A DNA stretch of 64,000 nucleotides from Anopheles merus (taxonomy: Eukaryota > Arthropoda > Insecta > Diptera > Culicidae), in the NCBI RefSeq assembly GCF_017562075.2, contig NC_054083.1:6121948-6185947 (forward strand), given 5' to 3'. Position numbers and translations under genes: made by a program. Below, piece after piece: positions 26,665 to 39,525 of this stretch. The notes beneath the pieces were generated by a model. The model was not told the origin of the DNA. It ran no database searches and saw only the letters and a program-made list of their open reading frames with translations. Position 1 is the first letter of the stretch; every line of letters begins with the position of its first letter.

Positions 26665-27392
26665 ACACATGAAGCAGCAGTAGCTTGGGGCGATGATATT
26701 ATTCGGCATAAATTTTCATCGAAAAGAGCGTTTGAAGCGTTTGGCTCCCGTTTGTTACTCTGCTGTGTTCACCAATGAAAATAACAGAAAACCAAACTGC
26801 AAAACAAACAAGTCCTGTTACGGCAGTAAAATAAATATACCAGAACGGATAAATAATACTTTTGTTAGAGTAAGCGGTTGTGCATAAAATAAATGAATAA
26901 ATATTATTTGTTTTTGGTGATTATCATTATCATTATTATTAAATTACTCGTGTACATGAATAGATGTAGAATATATCGACTACTACAGTTATGATATATT
27001 TCGTCACTTAGGTATTCTCAAATATGATATTTTGATGGTTCTAATTAAGTCTAATCTAATCAATCAACAATAACTTCGAGCAAGTTTACTTTGTTTCTGA
27101 CTAGTTAATTTGGCCTGGTTGCATGTTTAATCAACAGAACCTAAGACGTGTATACTAACTGCAAGGCACATTTAAATGTTTTCATTCAAACATGTAGGTA
27201 AGCATTCCTGCTCTCTCTTGATGTCTATTTACTGATATTTTGTTATGATCGTGTTGCTATCTTGGTACAGGCTTCCATCCTATTGTGATCCCGGTTCATA
27301 GTCCTTCCATATTTTTGTCTTATTTACAAATGTTAGTTGTTCCATTACATTAGCAATCGTGGTCCACTTTCTTTTTCACTATGTTTGACTAT

Positions 27393-27573
27393 CGGCTGGA
27401 CTCGTGGTACAGTCGTCAACTCGAACGACTTAATAACATGTCAATCATGGGTTCAACTTCCAGTATGACTGACTAAAATCCTGCTATGGTTTATCAAAAA
27501 GTCACTAAAAACCAAGCCCCGGTGTGGCGCAGGCAGGCCTTGGCCGACAACGGTTGTTGTGGCAAAGAAGAAG
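27393..27573 (+). mobile_element. tRNA-derived SINE, 181 bp, with 12-bp target duplication
   Basis: The 5' part is tRNA-like: CGGCTGGACTCGTGGTACAG (A-box region) and ATGGGTTCAAC (B box). The 3' part carries CCGACAACGGTTGTTGTG and ends in CAAAGAAGAAG. Identical 12-bp flanks ATGTTTGACTAT lie at 27381-27392 and 27574-27585. The family resembles the abundant SINE200 of Anopheles gambiae (from memory, not checked). Confidence 0.9.
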
Positions 27574-29077
27574 ATGTTTGACTATTCCGCTATCATTGAC
27601 CATTTTCACAACCATATACCATATAGGACATACGAAAATTTAATTTAGTCATTCTGAACTTATGGAATAGCTACTATTAAATGCCATGACATGTTCATAT
27701 GACATATGGGTCCGAGTCTTCCATCCACAGGGCTCACTGTCACGGCTTATTATTGACCCGTGCCCCATCTTCTGCAAGACTATTTGTGTACCAAGCAACC
27801 GGGGATAGTCAGGAGTGCTAAATGCTAATAAAAACAATTAAACTAACTTCATTTAACTTTGTAGCTTCATCATGTGCTCATATAAAAAAGAACCCCTGAC
27901 CCAGGAATGTCCTTATTCCGTGTATATTATTATCCCATTACTTTTCCCAATAGGAGTTGCTGTTCATTTCAGTTTGACAGTGCAGTTCAGTTGTAATTCC
28001 ACTGCTGAACCATACAATTGTTTTTCCCGCAAGATATACTTTCAATGGATGAATAAATTGTAGCAACCTTGATCCCATAATAATTGGGAATTATTATAGC
28101 TAGGTTAGGTTCTTCTGGTAACGACACAGCCGAACGACTAAACTCCGTGAACCCGCTACAAAATATTAAAATTCAATTATTCAATTTTTTTTTCCAAATG
28201 TTTAACACAACTCGTACTGAGCCTTATCCAACAATCTGCGTATGGAGACCCGATCCATGGGAAATATAAACCCGTTATATGCATGTTTTAAAGTTGTTCA
28301 CTTAGTCCTAGTTATGCAGCTCCGATGGTTTCACTATTTTGCATGGTACCCAGCATTTTTGGGTTAATGTACAATGAAAAATTGCAATTGTTTAACGTTC
28401 ATAGCGTACGATTTGGCAATCCTTTCAAGCAAGCATTTGACTACATTTGAATGATGGTACAGGAAGCAAGTACATGATAGTTCGAAGCAAGTATTTTTAT
28501 TTAAACGTTTTGAACTACACAAAAACACTACTACGCATGATAAAACGGATGGAGCGAGGTAGAATCTCCACCACAGAATTATTTAGAATCACTGGGAATA
28601 ATTTGATAATTATTGATACACTTTCAACACGTGTGTAGAAGAAAACAATGATGTCTTTTGATCTGAATATATCAATGATTCAATCACTCTACCATTGCTT
28701 GTTGTCTCGGAGAATGGAAACACCGCAAAGAAATAAAAATCATCCAAGCACCCATAGTTGGTTAGCAAAACCGTTCTATAGTGAGTAACTTTTTCGTTCA
28801 GGAAGATCCTATAGTGAGCAAGCGTCACCTATGAGCGTTACGTGAGCGTAACGTGAGCGTCACCTCTTACTTCGTTTTGTATAGGGAGATTTGAAAAAAG
28901 ATTATTTTTATTTTTTTTTACTTTTGAATCGTTAGAGATATCTAAAGGAGTTCTTGAATCTTATCTGTTGAGTTCATTGGACCCCAAGAATGGATAAACA
29001 GTCGTTACTCACACATATGCGATTGATGAAAACATTTTTGTAAACAAAATTTGAATTTTAGTAAGTATAGATTGAAA

Positions 29078-29165
29078 CGGCTGGCCCGGTTTGGTGGTGC
29101 AGTGCGACTTAACAACATGCCCGTCATGGGTTCAAACCCCGAATTGACCGTGTCCCCATATGTTA
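29078..29165 (+). mobile_element. SINE fragment, 5' tRNA-like half
   Basis: GGCCCGGTTTGGTGGTGCAG, then ACTTAACAACATGCCCGTCA and TGGGTTCAAACCCC correspond to the promoter half of the SINEs at 27393 and 41856. The 3' half with the GGTTGTTGTG motif is absent. Confidence 0.8.
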
Positions 29166-29832
29166 AAGGTAAGTAGCTTTGGCAACACTCAAAAGCAAAT
29201 TCATGCCAAACAAAAAATAAATTTGGTTCAAAAACTTGCTTTGCACAATCGTTTATAACCGTACCAGTTAAAAATATAACGCGTTTCATGAAAACTTCCC
29301 TTTCTATAAATGTTATAAAAGCGGAGCTTTCTGTTAAATAAAACAGAAAGTTACAGAAAAGCTAGCTAAACCATGGTTTACACCTGAGGGAAACCACAAA
29401 CATCCACAAAATGATCTGTAATGATTGTAAGGATTGTGTCTGTAATGGACCTACCATCAGAATTTTTTTTTAAACGAGAAGAAAGTGACTAAGCTGCGCC
29501 TCTAAAAGAATCGCTGTCCAGAGTTCACTATTTTGCTGCGCATTTGCTTTCCATGAGACCAACGACATCACAGCAAGCGGGCCCGTTTCCTAGCGCGACC
29601 AGTGAGATTTTGTTTTCATTTCATACCTCGCGTGTGTTGACGTGTGCCTCGTCGAGTGTGCATGTGTGTTTTCATGCTTTATTCATCACATCCCGCTAAA
29701 CCGTTTGGCTGCCACTCGTTCATTGAACCTCCACGTGCGCTGCGACATTCTTGCTAATTCAATCGTACACACTAGACAACGTCAACACGGTAGTGTGTCG
29801 TCGTTTGTTTTCTTACTTTTTTTAGAGATTGC

Positions 29833-29997
<165 letters not shown>

Positions 29998-31150
29998 TCT
30001 GAGGCGATCAAACAATGATTAGCGATCGTGCGATTACCATCACTAGTTTTACCCTGTATGTAAATAATGGATGAATTAAAACTCGAATCAATCTGCATGT
30101 TTATCTCATTCTTTCAGTTATGCAAGTTTGCGTCATACTGTACACATTGTAACGTTAAAATTTGGATTTGTGCAAGCCCACCGTCGTATGGAAGTAAAGC
30201 CGAAATTGTGTACAAACAGGATGGAATATAGCTCTCAAAATATTTCATCTAAACTTTAGTTGCTCTACCAGTATCAGTCATTTTAGCGGGTCAGGTACAG
30301 TCATAAAAACACCTGTGCGTTCTATCGGTTGTTCGTTTTCCATGGTAGATCCGATAAGATGTTCGCTTTGCTTCAACATCCCACCCAAAACACACCTGTC
30401 GCCACGAAAACGTTGTGCGCTAGCCGGTGGATAGTTTCCCACATTCTTTTTAATTCTTTTCTTTTTCTGAAAACAGAATATCCAGTTTATGCTTTAGCGC
30501 GAGAGGTGCTTGTGTGTGTGTGTGTGTGTGTGTGTGGGCGCAGGCGTGTCCGTGCGCGTGCAAGCCGTATGATTCAGCAGCATACCGGCTTTCTCAAGGT
30601 TAATCTGTTCTAAGGTACAATGGCTTCTCGATCGTTGCCGAAGCCGGTGAGGATCTTCACATGCTGAGTTCATTCTTGTTTGCTGAACCGCGGCGTAGCC
30701 GTAGGCGTTTTTTTTTCTTTCCACTTCCGAACCGAAACGCGTAGTAAATCGGTGCGCGTGGTTTTGAAATGTACGCCTTTACCGTACATCACACCACGTT
30801 GCCGGTGTTTGTTTTCGTTCATCGCCGAATCATAACAAAGGGGAGCGTAGAAATAGTGAAAGAATACAAATTTTACGACCAAACCCTCACCTCATGCACA
30901 CACACACACAAACCCAAAAATAAAAAAAAATCTGCGCTGATAAAGAGTGGCTAGAAAGGGCCTTTTTTGATCAAATGTAATGCGATATACATTTGAGATC
31001 CGTTCACCTGCGGTTCAACAACTAGTCTGGGCATTATTTTATGTTATGTTTTCAATGAAAATAGTAATTATTTCCTCTTCTATCATTTCCGATTTGTTCG
31101 TTAAACGGTTGTGGGAATGTTTATACAATCGTTTTGCTAGCGCCAATCAC

Positions 31151-31438
31151 ATGGCCCGTGCATTCCAAAGCACAAAGGTAACGCGCTCACTCAAAAGCCA
31201 TCACACCGTGTATGAGATGACTTTGGATCGATGACTCCATTTCAGACTGTCGGTATTTGCACCCAAGCCCCAGCTTCTAACGCCTCGCAGGTACCGCCAG
31301 ACATTCTGGAGGTAGATTTCGCTTCCGCTTACAACGCTAACCTTGACAGCGGTTATTACACCTTGCCGAATCTGTCTGATGAATTCCAACGCATGAATCC
31401 TTTTTTTTCGGCATCGGAAAAAAATTGTATGATCCCAG
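31151..31438 (+). CDS. Two coding-like exons of an unrecognised gene (31151-31177, 31246-31438)
   Basis: An ATG at 31151 gives MARAFQSTK, ending at AAG/GTAACG. A 68-bp intron ends in CATTTCAG at 31245. The next exon, in frame (phase 0), runs 64 codons plus one base to CCCAG/GTAATA at 31438. Its product is rich in acidic and polar residues (PPDILEVDFASAY, then SGYYTLPNLSDEF, NPFFSASEKNC) and looks like real protein rather than shadow sequence. The frame upstream of 31151 is also open, so the true start may lie further 5' (for example a hydrophobic stretch near 31047). I recognise no domain. The next exon must accept phase 1 and was not found with confidence; an acceptor at about 31533 would stop within two codons. 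Confidence 0.42.
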
Positions 31439-31925
31439 GTAATAGGTGGCAAATTTACGTTGAGATCACGAGTAATCAAATGAATTTATTCAAATTAATA
31501 CTGAGCTATAGGGTTTAAAATACAGTTAACTAAACCTGCAACAATAAGAAATGTGTTTCTACCTCCGCGTTCCCTTATTGCCCTTATCCCCATATAGTTA
31601 TATTATTATTGTGCAATTTATAGTTTATACCGAAGTTCAATATTCTTCGAAGTTCAAGTTATTCTATTCTATATTAGTTATTCTATTATATTATTCTATA
31701 TTATTCTATTCTATATCGAAGTTATTCTATATATTCTTTCCCCCGTTTATCGTTAATGGAAATGTACAAAAATATACATATTTTTTCGTTTTTATTCGAA
31801 ATACGACTTTTTCTGCACGTACGCAAATTTGAAACTGGGCAAGTAAATTTAACCGTGACGATGATGCAACACATTAACCAGATATATCTGACTTTCCTTT
31901 GAACGAAAGAACGACGTCTACGTGC

Positions 31926-31961
<36 letters not shown>

Positions 31962-34900
31962 GTGGCTGTAAACAAACTTTGCGCGGGAATTTCATCATTC
32001 CACAGTGTCTGGAAATGTATGTTTGTGTGCGTATGGCACATGCAAGCGAAAAAGGTTTTAGCTGCCCTTGTGTGTTTCAAAACACATTTGCGCGAGAGAG
32101 TCAAAGAGTATCGCAAAACTAAAAACACCAATTTACCTGGCAAATCGGCACCGTTTGGAGAGGGAACGAAAAGGAACTCGCCTCAAAAAAAAGGGGCGCC
32201 TGAGAGACCACCCCACTGCTGCAGCCAAATGGGACGAGGAAGGATCACAGACCGGCGGCAACTCCGAAGCAACGAAGCAACACAACAAAGAAACCGGCTT
32301 TTGAAGAGGAGAAAAATAATACAACCACACGATACAGTGAAAAATGAACGGAAAGGAAAGGAAAGGAAACATCCAAACAAGGCAAACGATCGAGGCCAGA
32401 CGATCGAACGATCGTGGCTCGGTTTGCAGCTTGCCGTTTCCAGCACACGCGGTAAATAAAAAGTGCTCACAAAGGAAAAAGGAAAGGAAACGAAAGGATC
32501 GAGAATGTGAAACGTGATGGTACGAGATGAAGGAAAAAGGGTTACAGGTGCCCATGCCCATACCGAATGAGTAAAAATAACACAACCCAACCAAGCGCTC
32601 AACCCTCTCCTGTATGTGAGTCAACATTATGGAACTGCTTCGTTATGCGGTCAACACGAGGCTACAGCCATTTTTGGGGCCATTTGTTTGCAGAAAGCAC
32701 TAACATACTAAAAAATATATTTAAACGTGAGCAAATAAAATATTTTATGATAACACAAGCACAATCAGTGGTTGCAAACAGACAGAAAATCCATCAAATG
32801 GTGTACCTATTTCTATATTGAGCTCATTTACTTGAACTCATAATCACGCTGGCAGTAACGCCACCCAGCCACCCTCTTTCCCCCCCCCCTCCACCTTCCC
32901 GCTCCCCCAAATCCTACAAAAATACATTCGCCGATCACTGTTCCCATTCATTACGCCGTGGGCAGAGCCGTCTGCGATCAGACCATTCCATCATCATACA
33001 CTGCGGTTCGCATTTTTTATGGTTTCCATCGCCTTCTAGGACTGATAGACACAAAAAAAAACAACGACAGCAACACTCCAGGCAGTGTATACGTGATGTG
33101 TGTACGCTTGCCATTTGCTTCTTCCAGCCTTCTTCGTTTTGAGCGTCTTTGCCTTCCGAGGCGGCCAGGCCAATGCACAACAGTGTGGAGAAGTGGCGTG
33201 TAAAAACAGAACGGAAGAAAAATAATAACAAAGCCGGCTGCCGGTAACGACGTCGAGGGAAAAGCTTCTTCAAACCCGCTGGGGGCCAACTTTGCACCCT
33301 CCACCAACCAGCCCAGCCAGCCGTACAAGGCCAACGCCAAAGCAGACACGCATCGAAGATGGCGTGGTAGAAAGGGATGGCAATTGAGCAATACGACCAA
33401 GAAGAAGGTCTCGACTCGACGATCGAATACCGTGTCTTTTCGTGCGATCTTGTGCTGTGTTTGTTTTGGTTGGTGGAACTTTCGTCTGTAAAGAGAGAAA
33501 GATGAAGAGATGCATGTACACCCCGCAGCAAAGACGAGCGGAATGTAGCGGAATCGACAAGGCACAATCGTGTGGTGTTTGTGCAAAATCGAGAAATAAT
33601 AAGCTGGGTAAGTAAAAGAAATTAGACCTCACGGGGATCCTATGGGGATCGTCGTTAATTATCGAGCGTCTGTAACGTTTACAGGTGACTTTCCAGTTGA
33701 ATTCAAAACTATCTCACATAGGACACCTATGTTATACAAGTCGTCACCAACACTCCAATGCATTTAGACAACAAAAGTTTGTGCTATTTGAAAAGGTAAC
33801 TTATTGTAGACGTTGTATACAATATGACAGCCATTTAAAAAACTGTAAATATTAGTTATACGCTGCAGATTCTTCTTGCTAATCATTTAATTTCAGTCCA
33901 AAGTTTGCTCCTTTCCTACTTTAGGGTTAGTTAGTAGTGTAGCATAATTTAGAACCTAACCGCCGATCTATACGCACTTTGGGTTGGTTCTTTCCGTATC
34001 GGTACACCGCTAATTAAGAGTTAGTCTCAGTCCGTTTCATTACGACGGTCGAGGTTTACGATGCGTGGAAGGTGAATGACGCCGTCATGCTACGTTCCGC
34101 CCAGAAATAATGCAATGTCTGGCAAGTTTTTTTCGAATTTCCGTTGAGGTTGATTTTACAATCTTGTTAATTTATATAGTGTAAACGTGACTGTTCTGCG
34201 TATAGATTGGCATACTAATTGTAGAGGCATTCAGCATCGCGAATTGTAATAATTTCTTGTTATTTGTGCACTTCATATTAAGTCCCATTTTCACGCGATA
34301 TGAATGTGTAACGTACCGAACTTTCAATACAACCACTAGGTTGACCATTCCATGTGTTGTGGTGCGCTAATGGAACAAAACAAACCCAAAAATAACGGAT
34401 GGATAGTAGCAAAGCAAAGACGGTTAGGGACACTTGGTTACAACAACCCAGCCAAACGTATCTTTTACTTCAGCATTCTCGTTCATGTGTCTGGCGTTCG
34501 TTCACACATGCAGAGAAGCTGTAGACTTCGTGGAATTCTCTCGCTTAAGAAAGTGATGTTTGCTTCTCTTTCCCTGCTTTCCGGTTGGTTTCTTCTTCAC
34601 GGGAAACATGCACGAACAAGTTTCTCTCGGCATTTGATATGCGAGACGAAAAGAACTTGTGAAAAAATGAGTGAAGCCAAACGGCCCGCAGCCCGAACAG
34701 CACATGAATTCTGTCGAAAAGAAACCTTAAAATTGTTTGCCATAGGCTCAATGCTTCGGCTTTCAAACTCAAGTGTAATGGAACTTTCCGTTGGTACGCG
34801 GGACCGCTCCTTTTGGTAGATCTTTCCATGATGAAATGCTTCACGATTCTCCTTTGCGTTGTTTACCTTTGAACGTATACAACCGCGCGAAGGGTAAGCA

Positions 34901-36718
34901 GCTGACATCATTAAACTTTCGAAAATTACGTGTAACGTGTATGTTATTCTACAATAATAGCTTTGTTGCGAGAAATGTAAAATTAGTCCAACATTCAATA
35001 TATAATAAATAAAACGTCTACAATCGTTGATGAGACGGTCGGTCCGGGTACAATGTGATTGATTGTATTAAATATATTTAATATTTGATAAATAATTTTC
35101 ATACAATATTAATTTCTTACTACCAATGGCAGACGATATTCCATAGGTAAGGAAATGTTGAATAAATCTCGCGAGCAACAGTCTTGTGGGACCATAAAAA
35201 CATAAGGAAAGCATAGTTCGCCCAAAGGTGCTGATGCTTTAAATTCTGTAGCCAGAGTTCACAAACATAAGGCATAAGTTTCATAGAAACAAATGACTTG
35301 GACCGACGAAGAACCGATGTTGAGAGATAGGAAGAGCGTAAGGAAAGAAGAGATGATTAACCAGCAAGAAAATGAGGAAGCGGGGAGACGACTGTGTAAA
35401 TGGAAGAGGAGGGCACCGCCTATTTAGTTTTATGAATGGGGGGTTTGAACTTAGAAATATTCAAGGTTACTATCGGTTATGCTCATGAGGCAAGATTAAT
35501 CATTAAGATTCTTGTTTATGAATACAAAGAATGCACAACGTGATAATGTGTTTTTTTTTTTCATGCTAAGGCAGATGCGGAGAGAAAAAAAACATGTTTT
35601 TGTGATACAGCTCGACCGTTTTTACGCGAAATAAAAAAGAGAACGTGTTTGATTACATGAAGCAAACGATTGTGTTCTAAAATAGTGGGTACACATTTTG
35701 TAGAAAATAAAAACCTTGACGCAGTTTAAATGAGTTTGAAATATTGAACAAAATTCAGGGTGGCTACCATTGTGCTATCGGCAAGGCGAATTACCCATTC
35801 ACACAAAAACTAGTGCCATCTGTCGAGAGGAATAAATCGAACAAGCTAGCGCCATCTGTTGAGAATATAAATAAATAAATAATCGATGAAGATTACATTT
35901 GGCGTACAGTGCTATCTTGTGGCTAAATTATAAATTACTTTACAGTGAATTTCCCTTTTGCGTCCACAGTATTCCCCGAAGGAAGAAGTGGCGCTAATGT
36001 TGAATCCAATGTATACCGCCTGCACAATTTTGTAATATTTGTCATATTTACTTTGTTATAATGTATAACTATTTACTGACATCTCATTTTGATGATTTTG
36101 AGTTGATGCATGAAGGGATGATTTGCTGAATAAACCGCATGTGGATTCAACGCTATTGCCGCTATAGGTTATTGTTATGCAATAATTTAAAATATGGCCT
36201 TAAAAGGGTATATCTTAAAATTCATGAAAAGTATTTATGACTTTAATGCATTCCATTCGCTTTCAAACTGTGATAGTTTCTAAATCCGAGAAACAGTTAA
36301 AAATTGTAACTTTAGTTGTCAAATCAATCCAACGATTTCAGCCCTCCGTGAAGAGAGAAAAAAAAATGTCAAACTAATGTCTCGAACATACCGGTGCCGT
36401 AAAGAGCAAAACATACCAAAACAATATGTTTTTATCATTGCTGCTACACACAAACTAAACACAATCTTCAAAAGTTTATCATTGTTGGCAAAGTTTGGGG
36501 CCGAGCAAAACAAAACAAAAAATCTTTCCTTGATAGATCGGAAAGACAGTCTAAAATATCCTCCTGACCGTGACAGTCCATCCGGTGTTGGTTTCATAAC
36601 TGGTTGTTATCAAAGCAATCTGCACATTTGCACTAGGCTAACAATCCAGAAAGTGTTTGTGGTTTAACAAAAACTATTAAATAAAAAGAAGTAGGCCTAA
36701 TCTTGTTAGCTGGAAATC
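31439..36718. other. Intergenic or intronic stretch with no confirmed gene
   Basis: Apart from the exon-like unit at 33502-33607, nothing is supported. The part at 32.0-33.6 kb has higher GC and purine-rich text like a promoter or 5' UTR region. 33.7-36.7 kb is AT-rich. The motif GCGCCATCTG/TGCCATCTG occurs twice near 35815-35860. Confidence 0.45.
33502..33607 (+). CDS. Possible first coding exon of an unknown gene
   Basis: An ATG at 33502 opens 35 codons (MKRCMYTPQQRRAEC, then CGVCAKSRNNKL) that run into a strong donor, CTGG/GTAAGT, at 33607/33608, in phase 1. Past the donor the frame stops at once, as expected for an exon edge. It is basic and has five cysteines, with no known domain. The donor phase equals that of the exon ending at 31438, so both could be alternative 5' exons of one gene, but no shared downstream exon was found. 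Confidence 0.3.
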
Positions 36719-37434
36719 ATGAGTGGATATTTGGCTCGAAACTACGGCAGTCGCTACATATCTGTGAGTAAAAAAAAGAGAAGGAAAATCGGAAGTTGAA
36801 TTGCTACACCTAAAATGCAGCATGCTATACGAAAAATCACTATCACTTTCAGTTCTGTAAGAAGAACATCACAGCTCACTCCCAAAAATAAATTTGGTTA
36901 AGAAAGACTCGGCAGCACTACACGACGAGTTGTTTGGTGAAAATTGTTGAATTGATGGAGTAAAAGTTTTTAACTGTTCGTTGTTTTGTTTTGTTTTTTT
37001 TTCAGATACTCAGCCGTGTGTGGTCAGGAAACTCACAGCTGATGAAAAATTCCGAAGCAACTTTGAGAAAAACACTCGAAGCAAAGTTCCCTCAGGTAGG
37101 GATAATGTATGTGACAATCAAACAATAGTGCAGCCCTAGGCGGCTATCGAGAAAAGGGTCGTTGATCGATCGTCCCTCAAGATTACACTATCACTCACTG
37201 AGCACAATACACAATAATGACACTCAAATTGCGTTTTCTTCTGGATTGCAGGCAAAGAACATCGTCGTTAGCGACATTTCCGGAGGATGTGGATCGATGT
37301 ACGAAATATACGTCGAAAGTAAAGAATTTAAAGGTTTGTCGACTGTTAAGCAACACCGGTTGATCACGGAAACTCTCAAATCGGAAATTAAGGATATGCA
37401 TGGCCTGCGGATACACACATCGATAGCTGAATAA
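36719..37434 (+). CDS. BOLA3: BolA-like protein 3 (mitochondrial Fe-S cluster transfer)
   Basis: Three exons: 36719-36763, 37006-37095 and 37252-37434, joined at phase 0 with TCT/GTGAGT, TTTCAG/ATA, CAG/GTAGGG and TTGCAG/GCA. The product is 105 aa, close to human BOLA3 (107 aa). It starts MSGYLARNYGSRY, a basic and aromatic stretch suited to a mitochondrial targeting signal. Residues 16-45 form the first helix region (LRKTLEAKFPQ). From residue 46 the BolA core reads VVSDISGGCGSMYEI, VESKEFKGLSTVKQHRL and EIKDMHGLRIHTS. The Cys in GGCG and the His in the MHGLRI motif are the Fe-S ligand positions known for BOLA3 working with glutaredoxin-5. The family supports lipoate synthase and complex I/II maturation in mitochondria. 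An AATAAA lies at about 37552. Confidence 0.93.
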
Positions 37435-38115
37435 TTGCTACTCAGAAATTGGATAACGTTTGCTGTAGCTGAGCGCTATAGATCAAATAATGATGATACT
37501 TCTACGGAAGCAACGATGCAAAACGTCACTTGCATAGACAAAAAATCCAAAATAAAATGTTCTAATACGTACCTCTATGCAAAGATTATTCACTTATCGC
37601 ACAGTCAAGCAGCAAACAATTGAAAGCCGATTGTGCAAAGCTGGTGGGTGCAATGATGTCGATGAGAGCTTACGCAGACAGGACTGATTGTTCAGGATTG
37701 GGAGACACCAGTAGCTATGATCGACCAGTTTAACGCGTTGTTCTTTTTCTTGTTTTATGGAAATAAGTGGGCGCGATATGGTTCACTCTTATATAGTGAT
37801 GGCTAACCACGAACACTGACTGTTATCAGTTATCACAACCATGAGACTCTCAACGATTATCAGCGTTTGAACTGTGTGTTTCCAGAGCAATATATGCGCG
37901 CACAGAAGGATACGTAGCTAAACAACTGATAGTTGCGTTTTTGTTTATCATAGCCTCACCAAGGGCTGCCAATTGGACATGGAGATGACGTTATTAAAAA
38001 AATATACATATTTCATAACCTCAACAGAAACGATAATTTATTAAAAGAACATTTTGCAGCGTAATTGAATGTTGTTCATTAAAATGGTTTGGAATTATAC
38101 TTTTTTCAGCCAGGT

Positions 38116-38226
38116 TCAATTCCGTCGAGCCACGAAACATTTACTAACAAGCGACGCTTCCCATGTTGAATCAATCATCCACAAGCTACCCATTTTGGCA
38201 TCCAGTTGAGGTGTTTTGATGAAGTT
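38116..38226 (-). pseudogene. Forkhead-box (FoxK-like) fragment: wing region
   Basis: Reading on the minus strand from 38226, an open frame gives NFIKTPQLDAKMGSLWMIDS, then TWEASL and a basic end VARRN, with stop TGA at 38116-38118. This matches the end of forkhead domains (FIKV..., GKGSFWRIDP, then a basic tail). The preceding sequence lacks an AG acceptor at the expected point (it reads TTGG before AAAC), which argues for a damaged gene. It continues the domain from the pieces at 43964-44105 and 48545-48687. Confidence 0.6.
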
Positions 38227-38402
38227 TCCAAGCCAAACCAGTTGGATAAGGTAAATAAAGACGTCTGTTCTTACTGAAGATTTTATTACAACTAACTATT
38301 CCGTTATGCGCTCAAAGGCTACTATGATCTACATATATATTTGACAATTACACGATTGCTAGATTACAACAGTAAAATTAAAATTAAACAAGTATCTGTT
38401 GT

Positions 38403-39140
38403 TATCTGAGATAAACGAGGCAAAGACCAAACTGATGGTGGCAACATCAGCGGGCCCACCAACAAATAATCAGAATCTACGTAGGCGTGACGTGCAGATA
38501 GGTGAACGCACTTTTGAAGTCGTCCCACAATTCACCTATCTTGGGTCAAAGGTCAGCAACGACAACAGCATGGAAGCTGAGTTGCGCGCAAGGATGCTGG
38601 CTGCCAACCGGTCATTCTACAGCCTGAAAAATCAGTTCACCTCAAAGAACCTGTCGCGACGGACGAAGCTGGGACTATACAGTACCTATATAGTACCAGT
38701 ACTCACATACGCCTCTGAGACATGGACACTGTCCAAATCTGACGAAACCCTCTTAGCCGCGTTCGAGAGGAAGATGCTCAGAAGGATACTTGGCCCCGTA
38801 TGTGTGGAAGGACAATGGAGGAGCCGCTATAATGACGAGCTATACGAGATGTACGGCGACCTCACTGTCGTACAGCGTATAAAGCTCGCCAGGCTCCGGT
38901 GGGCTGGCCATGTTATACGCATGGAAACGGACGACCCAGCCCGTAAAGTCTTTTTAGGCCGTCCACAAGGACAGAGGAGGCGTGGTAGGCCCAAATTGAG
39001 GTGGCAAGATGGCGTGGAGGCGTCCGCCATTAAGGCCGGGATAACGGACTGGCAGACGAAGGCGCGAGACCGTGAGCGGTTTCGGACACTCCTGAGGCAG
39101 GCCAAGACCGCAAAGCGGTTGTAGTGCCGGATAAGTAAGT
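38403..39140 (+). mobile_element. 5'-truncated non-LTR retrotransposon (LINE) with 13-bp target duplication
   Basis: It holds the C-terminal 240 codons of a LINE ORF2 (to the stop at 39122-39124): YLGSKVSNDNSMEAELRARM, then SETWTLSKSDE, RRILGP, LRWAGHVIRM and RRGRPKLRWQDGVE. This is the region after the reverse transcriptase catalytic core. The 3' end is a short (TAAG)n tail. The 13-bp flanks AAGTATCTGTTGT are identical at 38390-38402 and 39141-39153. The right copy includes the first six bases of the solo LTR, so the LINE landed at the LTR border after the LTR. Its clade (RTE-like or I-like) is not settled. Confidence 0.9.
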
Positions 39141-39525
39141 AAGTATCTGTTGTGTCTTTGGCTTATCAGGTACTTTATTAAAACACTAATATAACAGTAC
39201 ACATCATAAATAATACTGACAAGCACAATACACACTAAAATACTCGGCCGCGCGCCAGCCGCACCGAGCGCCCCTGCCGAGAGCTCCTGCTCGATCGGTG
39301 TTGCATAGTAACACGCATAACGCAGTAACATTGCAAGATTCGATCAGAGTACACATTGAGTGAATAAAGACGATTCCATTCTGAACTAAGGAATAAAGCA
39401 GTTGTGTTTTTCTCAAGATATATTCCCTGCGACATATCATTTTGGTGACGAGGATTATTACTGAACCCGGAACCCGAAGCTCACGAGATTCTGAAGCTAA
39501 CGAGAATTAGCGTCAAGGATAAACA

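Noticed and set aside
34352..34819. A 155-codon plus frame
   Set aside because: No domain, and competing open frames of similar length on the other strand.
38399..39124. A 241-codon frame as a host gene
   Set aside because: It is the end of a LINE ORF2 with target duplications on both sides.
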